From NCBI GenBank assembly GCA_019096065.1, contig JAGUCH010000002.1, positions 12,412,501 to 12,476,500 on the forward strand: a stretch of DNA of 64,000 bases, written 5' to 3'. Made by a program: the position numbers and the translations under genes. Of this stretch, positions 59,529 to 64,000 are shown in pieces. Under the pieces are notes generated by a model. That model ran no database searches. It saw nothing but the letters and a program-made list of their open reading frames with translations, and was not told the DNA's origin. Every line of letters starts with the position of its first letter. The stretch's first letter is position 1. The DNA is from Paracyclopina nana. Lineage: Eukaryota; Arthropoda; Copepoda; Cyclopoida; Cyclopettidae.

Positions 59529-59731
59529 TTTTCCGAGCGAAATGAACTTGCCGAAATGCCATGTTGTGACGTCACAGGGTTTGCAAAAAGCAGACACGAT
59601 CGGCAAAGTGAATTTACTAACTGTAACCGGTTTTACTCGCGAGTAAATTCACTTTGCCGATCGTGTCAGCTTTTTGCAAACCCCGTGACGTCACAACATG
59701 GCATTTCGGCAAGTTCATTTCGCTCGGAAAA
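59529..59731. repeat. Near-perfect long palindrome, arms about 88 bp
   Basis: 59529-59617 is the reverse complement of 59643-59731 with very few differences (TTTTCCGAGCGAAATG, GTGACGTCAC, GATCGGCAAAGTGAATTTAC). The spacer is about 25 bases. Each arm carries TGACGTCA, a CRE-like word. It is adjacent to the preceding foldback. Confidence 0.85.
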
Positions 59732-59734
59732 CTG

Positions 59735-60345
59735 TCTCAGCAGTCTATTTGTAAACATGCAAGCTCAGGTGAAAAAACTGGTCATATCTTGAAACTGCAT
59801 ATAAAACTGAAACTTTGTGCTTCAGAGCCAACTCAGCATTCTGACTCTGGGTAGGTGAAAAAGCCTGCAAAAACTTTGACCAGGCTGAAATTGTAACTGA
59901 GATTAACTCAGTGCTGAGTTGTCCAATTTGAAAATGGCATGACACTGTCTAACTTTCATTGCTTCAAAACCATGTTGCTAGCTCAGCAATTAGCTTCCCC
60001 TGTCTCAGCAGTCTATTAGGTAAACAAGCAAGCTCTGGTGCCCTGAACAGCTTGAGGTAAAAAATCTTGTCATATCCTGAAACCAAACAAAAACTGAGCC
60101 ACTTTGTGCTTCAGAGCCAACTCAGCATTCTGACTCTGCGTAGGAGAAAAAGCCTGCGGAAACTTGGACTTGGATATCTCAGCGCTGAGTCGTCCAATTC
60201 AAAAACCATTTACTGTTTTGGAAATGTCATGACATTATCTAACTTTCTTTGTTTCAAAACCATATTGATAGCTCACCAAATATTTACCTTTCTCTCAGCA
60301 GTCTATTTTTTAACAAGCAAGCTCCAGCGCTGAGCCATAATCGGC
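59735..60345. repeat. Tandem repeat, period about 268-290 bp, 2.2 copies
   Basis: TCTCAGCAGTCTATT recurs at 59735, 60003 and 60293. Between them CTTTGTGCTTCAGAGCC, AACTCAGCATTCTGACTCTG and AAGCCTGC recur in the same order with moderate divergence. Confidence 0.8.
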
Positions 60346-60497
60346 CAGAGGTCAAGAGCATCAACACGGCCTGAGAGTAGTAATAAAACTTACTGGCGTA
60401 AAAATTGCCACTTTGCCCTACTCAGCTGATCCAGGCAAAACATGTTAACATAAATTGACAATTTATAGACTATTAATAGACTAACAATAATAGACTG

Positions 60498-60908
60498 CTG
60501 TGAGACAAAATCATATGAGACAATTTTCTATGAAACAAGATCCTATGAGACAAATTTCTATGAGACAAATTTCTATGAGACAATTTGCTATGAAACAATA
60601 TGCTATGAGAAATATGCTATGTGACAAATCCTTATGTGACAATTTGCCATGTGACAATATGCTATGTGACAATATGCTAGGAGACAATATGCTATGAGCC
60701 ATTGTGCTGTGAGACAATTTGCTATGGGACAATTTGCTAAGAGACAATATGCTATCAGACAATATGCCATGTGACAATAAGCTATGTGACATTATGCTAT
60801 GAGACAATTTGCAATGAAACCAAATAATGTGGGACAACATGCTATGAGACCAAATAATGTGGGACAACGTGATATGAGACCATTTGCTATGAGACAATTT
60901 GCTATATT
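60498..60908. repeat. 15 bp minisatellite, about 27 copies
   Basis: Imperfect tandem copies of a unit close to ATGAGACAATTTGCT. The period is a multiple of three, so it creates long spurious open frames on both strands. Confidence 0.9.
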
Positions 60909-61782
60909 CAGTAAAAAAAATGTAGCCTTGTTACCTTATTGGCTATGGAACATTTTATTATGTTCCATGAATATGAAATAAATAATTTGCATTTTTTTGT
61001 AAAACTGTACACATGCACGTAGCCTAAACTCAGGCAACTGCAACCGATTTTCCATTGTAGTCACTTTTAGGGCATGCAGCAGATCTGCAAACGCACCCCC
61101 TTAAGCCCCACCCAGTAGCGCTTCTCTTGTAATGGTCTCTGGTTTTAGCTCTACCCATTATGATCTAAACAAATTAGGTCAACTTTTACGACAAATGCAC
61201 TCTTACAGATTGAGTAAATATTCTGTGGTCTTCCAGGCAAAATTCTAAGGCAGATTTGTGGATTTTCATTATTGATTTTGCAGTGATGATCATGTTTTAA
61301 GCCAAAATATTTTGTAAAAAGCCGGAAATTACTATGGGCTAATTTTATTTTGGATTTGTCTGGTTGCCCTTGAAGGCACGTGATAGGAGTGCTACCTGGC
61401 GCACAAGATAAACCAGGTTTGCTTTTTGAATTTCCCACATTTTTTATATTCTAGCACATCTGCAGTGCCAATTAGGTAAGAAAAAAAGCTTATTTTAGTT
61501 TAGTGATTAAATAAAAATGGCTATGCCAGCGTAAAAAAGCCACTGCGCTGAAGACCTTGGCCACCTACAGCCACTGGCAAATTTCCCTAGAAAAAGGCAG
61601 AAGGGCTAGCAGAAAAAGGCAAAAACATGTTCTTAAGTGCTGCATGATGCTCACTTATAAAATACACAAAACAGCTTTGTGTTCTAAGCTTGCACAAAAT
61701 ATCTAGATTGAGAAATAATTCAAGAATTATCTACAAGACCCGAATGATTTAGCTTAGGAACTTAAGGTGAAAAAATTATTAC

Positions 61783-63964
61783 TTGGATTACACATTGCCC
61801 ATCCATCACCAGTGCCCAAACATTGGCCCCCAAATTTAGGAGGAGGATTGTCACAGGCTCTAGATTGAGGCTTAACCCATTTATGGTTTTCTGCTAAAAA
61901 GCAGTGTTCTTCTGAGCTAACTTTCCATTCTGACCACCCCCCTGGAACTGATTAAAAAAATAAACATACAGTAGAAGTGCACTATTCAAAACAAAAATAA
62001 AACCTTACCTGGAGTGCAGATAACCAAGGTTATGCCAGGCCCAGAGCACAAAACATCAGAATGGGGGTCATGATTGTTGCATGATCTATTTTGGGGCTTG
62101 AACCAAGCTCCATTCTCAGCTTCAAAACAAAACTCATCTGGGCTAACTATCCAGCTAGACCATCCACCATTTCTAGCCATAGTACCTTGTGTGCAGTGAA
62201 CAAAGGCTTCACTTGGGCCTGCACACAGGCCTCCATATTTGGGTGCTGGATTGGTACAGGTTCTGTTTTTGGATTTGACCCAAGAGCTGTTTTCAGATTC
62301 AAAACAAGACTCATCCAGACTAACAGTCCAGCTGGACCATCCACCAGGAACTGAAAAATGGCTTGAGGTTGGCCAGGCTGAAACAAACAAGCTTGGATAG
62401 GCAATGGTACCTGGTGTGCACTGAACCAGCTCTTGGCTGGGCCCACTGCAATCCTGGCCACCATAGAGTGGAGTGGGACTGTTGCAGGTTCTGTTTTTGG
62501 CCTTGACCCAGGTGCTACTGTCCTCAGATTCCATGCAGAGCTCATCTGAGCTCACAGTCCAGTTGGACCATCCACCTGCAACTGAAGAGCCCAACAATTA
62601 GGTCTGGAATGAGCTAGGGATGCCATGCTACTGGCATTTCTGGACACAGTACCTGGTGTGCATTTAAGCAAGGCTTCGCTTGGGCCTGCACACTGGCCGC
62701 CATAAAGAGGCGCTGGATTGTTGCATGTTCTGTTTTGGGGTTTGAGCCAAGTTCCATTCTCTGCCTCAAAACACAACTCATCTGGGCTCACTGTCCAGCC
62801 GGACCATCCACCGGGAACTGAAAATTGAGGCCTTCATGCAGAAGCAATTGCACTGCAACTACTTCTAAGAATGTTACTTGGTGTGCACACAACCAACTCT
62901 GTGCTTTGCCCCACACACTGGCCTCCATATTTGGGTGCAGGATTGGTACAGGTTCTGTTTTTGGATTTGACCCAGGAGCTGTTTTCAGATTCAAAACAAG
63001 ACTCATCCAGACTAACAGTCCAGCTGGACCATCCACCAGGAACTGAAAATGGCTTGAGGTTGGCCAGGCTGAAACAAACAAGCTTGGATAGGCAATGGTA
63101 CCTGGTGTGCACTGAACCAGCTCTTGGCTGGGCCCACTGCAATCCTGGCCACCATAGAGTGGAGTGGGACTGTTGCAGGTTCTGTTTTTGGCCTTGACCC
63201 AGGTGCTACTGTCCTCAGATTCCATGCAGAGCTCATCTGAGCTCACAGTCCAGTTGGACCATCCACCTGCAACTGAAGAGCCCAACAATTAGGTCTGGAA
63301 TGAGCCAGGGATGCCATGCTACTGGCATTTCTGGACACAGTACCTGGTGTGCATTTAAGCAAGGCTTCGCTTGGGCCTGCACACTGGCCGCCATAAAGAG
63401 GCGCTGGATTGTTGCATGTTCTGTTTTGGGGTTTGAGCCAAGTTCCATTCTCTGCCTCAAAACACAACTCATCTGGGCTCACTGTCCAGCCGGACCATCC
63501 ACCGGGAACTGAAAATTGAGGCCTTCATGCAGAAGCAATTGCACTGCAACTACTACTAAGAATGTTACTTGGTGTGCACAACACCAACCCTGTGCTTTGC
63601 CCCACACACTGGCCTCCATATTTGGGTGCAGGATTGGTACAGGTTCTGTTTTTGGATTTGACCCAGGAGCTGTTTTCAGATTCAAAACAAGACTCATCCA
63701 GACTAACAGTCCAGCTGGACCATCCACCAGGAACTGAAAAATGGCTTGAGGTTGGCCAGGCTGAAACAAACAAGCTTGGATAGGCAATGGTACCTGGTGT
63801 GCACTGAACCAGCTCTTGGCTGGGCCCACTGCAATCCTGGCCACCATAGAGTGGAGTGGGACTGTTGCAGGTTCTGTTTTTGGCCTTGACCCAGGTGCTA
63901 CTGTCCTCAGATTCCATGCAGAGCTCATCTGAGCTCACAGTCCAGTTGGACCATCCACCTGCAA
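61783..63964 (-). CDS. Thrombospondin type-1 repeat protein, multi-exon module array (partial, 5' end beyond window)
   Basis: Exons, in order of transcription: 63964-63794, 63733-63569, 63508-63344, 63272-63102, 63042-62878, 62817-62653, 62581-62411, 62350-62009 and 61947-61783. Introns inside the array are 60-71 nt, all exons are phase 1-1, and each 165-171 bp exon encodes one module. Modules share GGWSxWxVS, R(T/S/A)C(N/T/D)xP and GGxC. Four cysteines per module instead of six suggest a modified TSP1 fold. Such domains occur in secreted or extracellular matrix and adhesion proteins; which family this is cannot be told without the N-terminus. N-x-T/S sites (for example NWT, NRT) are common. 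No signal peptide or membrane span is visible in this part. Confidence 0.8.
62009..63964 (-). repeat. Higher-order tandem repeat of three TSP1 exons (A-B-C, about 691 bp)
   Basis: Module A (171 bp, MESEDSSTWVKAKNRTC) starts at 63964, 63272 and 62581. Module B (165 bp, FESENSSWVKSKNRTC) starts at 63733, 63042 and 62350. Module C (165 bp, FEAENGTWLKPQNRTC) starts at 63508 and 62817, with a diverged C in the fused exon. The spacing is 692 and 691 bp. Introns are repeated as faithfully as exons, so whole A-B-C blocks were duplicated recently or are being homogenised. The array continues to the window edge. Confidence 0.92.
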
Positions 63965-64000
63965 CTGAAGAGCCCAACAATTAGGTCTGGAATGAGCCAG

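Noticed and set aside
60500-60900. Open frames of 65 and 128 residues on both strands (MRQFSMKQ... and LSHSI... repeats)
   Set aside because: They are by-products of a 15 bp minisatellite whose period is a multiple of three; both strands are open for the same reason.

Overview
This is a eukaryotic window from an invertebrate animal, most likely an arthropod. It is AT-rich, has short introns (about 55-90 nt) next to multi-kilobase ones, and carries metazoan genes: an Abl tyrosine kinase, DNA polymerase epsilon subunit 3 (POLE3/CHRAC-type), a neuropeptide-receptor-like GPCR and a thrombospondin type-1 (TSP1) repeat protein. A GC-rich Ty3/Gypsy retroelement with an env gene supports this. I cannot name the species.

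Layout. At 1.3-4 kb on the minus strand lie three coding exons of a rhodopsin-class GPCR, followed by a decayed tandem copy of its last exon. From 4 to 20.4 kb there is no convincing coding sequence. This stretch holds a 2.1 kb terminal-inverted-repeat element (5176-7298), three smaller foldback-like elements or fragments, and a GC-rich block with a perfect splice donor near 12.2 kb that may be a 5' UTR exon of the GPCR. A minus-strand Ty3/Gypsy-type element fills 20378-30329: gag, protease-RT-RNase H-integrase, env. It is interrupted by an in-frame TAA in pol, an in-frame TGA in env and a frame break near the start of gag. Its two termini match over only 42 bp although it is flanked by TATG on both sides.

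From 34.8 to 37.6 kb come a two-exon gene for a small single-pass membrane coiled-coil protein (plus strand) and the two-exon POLE3 gene (minus strand). POLE3 shares an 0.8 kb divergent promoter region with Abl. Abl (plus strand) runs from a myristoylation-signal first exon at 37630 across a 15.3 kb intron to SH3-SH2, kinase and a long C-terminal exon ending in an F-actin-binding domain at 58120. A second GC-rich, proline-rich open exon inside the large intron (about 46997-47423) has the right splice phase to be an alternative first or cassette exon.

Convergent with Abl, on the minus strand from 58.5 kb to the window end, is a TSP1-repeat gene. Its modules are individual 165-171 bp phase-1 exons arranged in a higher-order array: a three-exon unit (A-B-C, about 691 bp including introns) repeated nearly identically and running off the window. 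A 3.1 kb intron in this gene is packed with foldback elements, a roughly 270-290 bp tandem repeat and a 15 bp minisatellite.

The points that most deserve a second look are the possible Abl alternative or cassette exon, the fourfold DFK-x-x-L motif in the Abl tail, the young TSP1 exon array with one fused module pair, and the env-bearing retroelement with mismatched ends.
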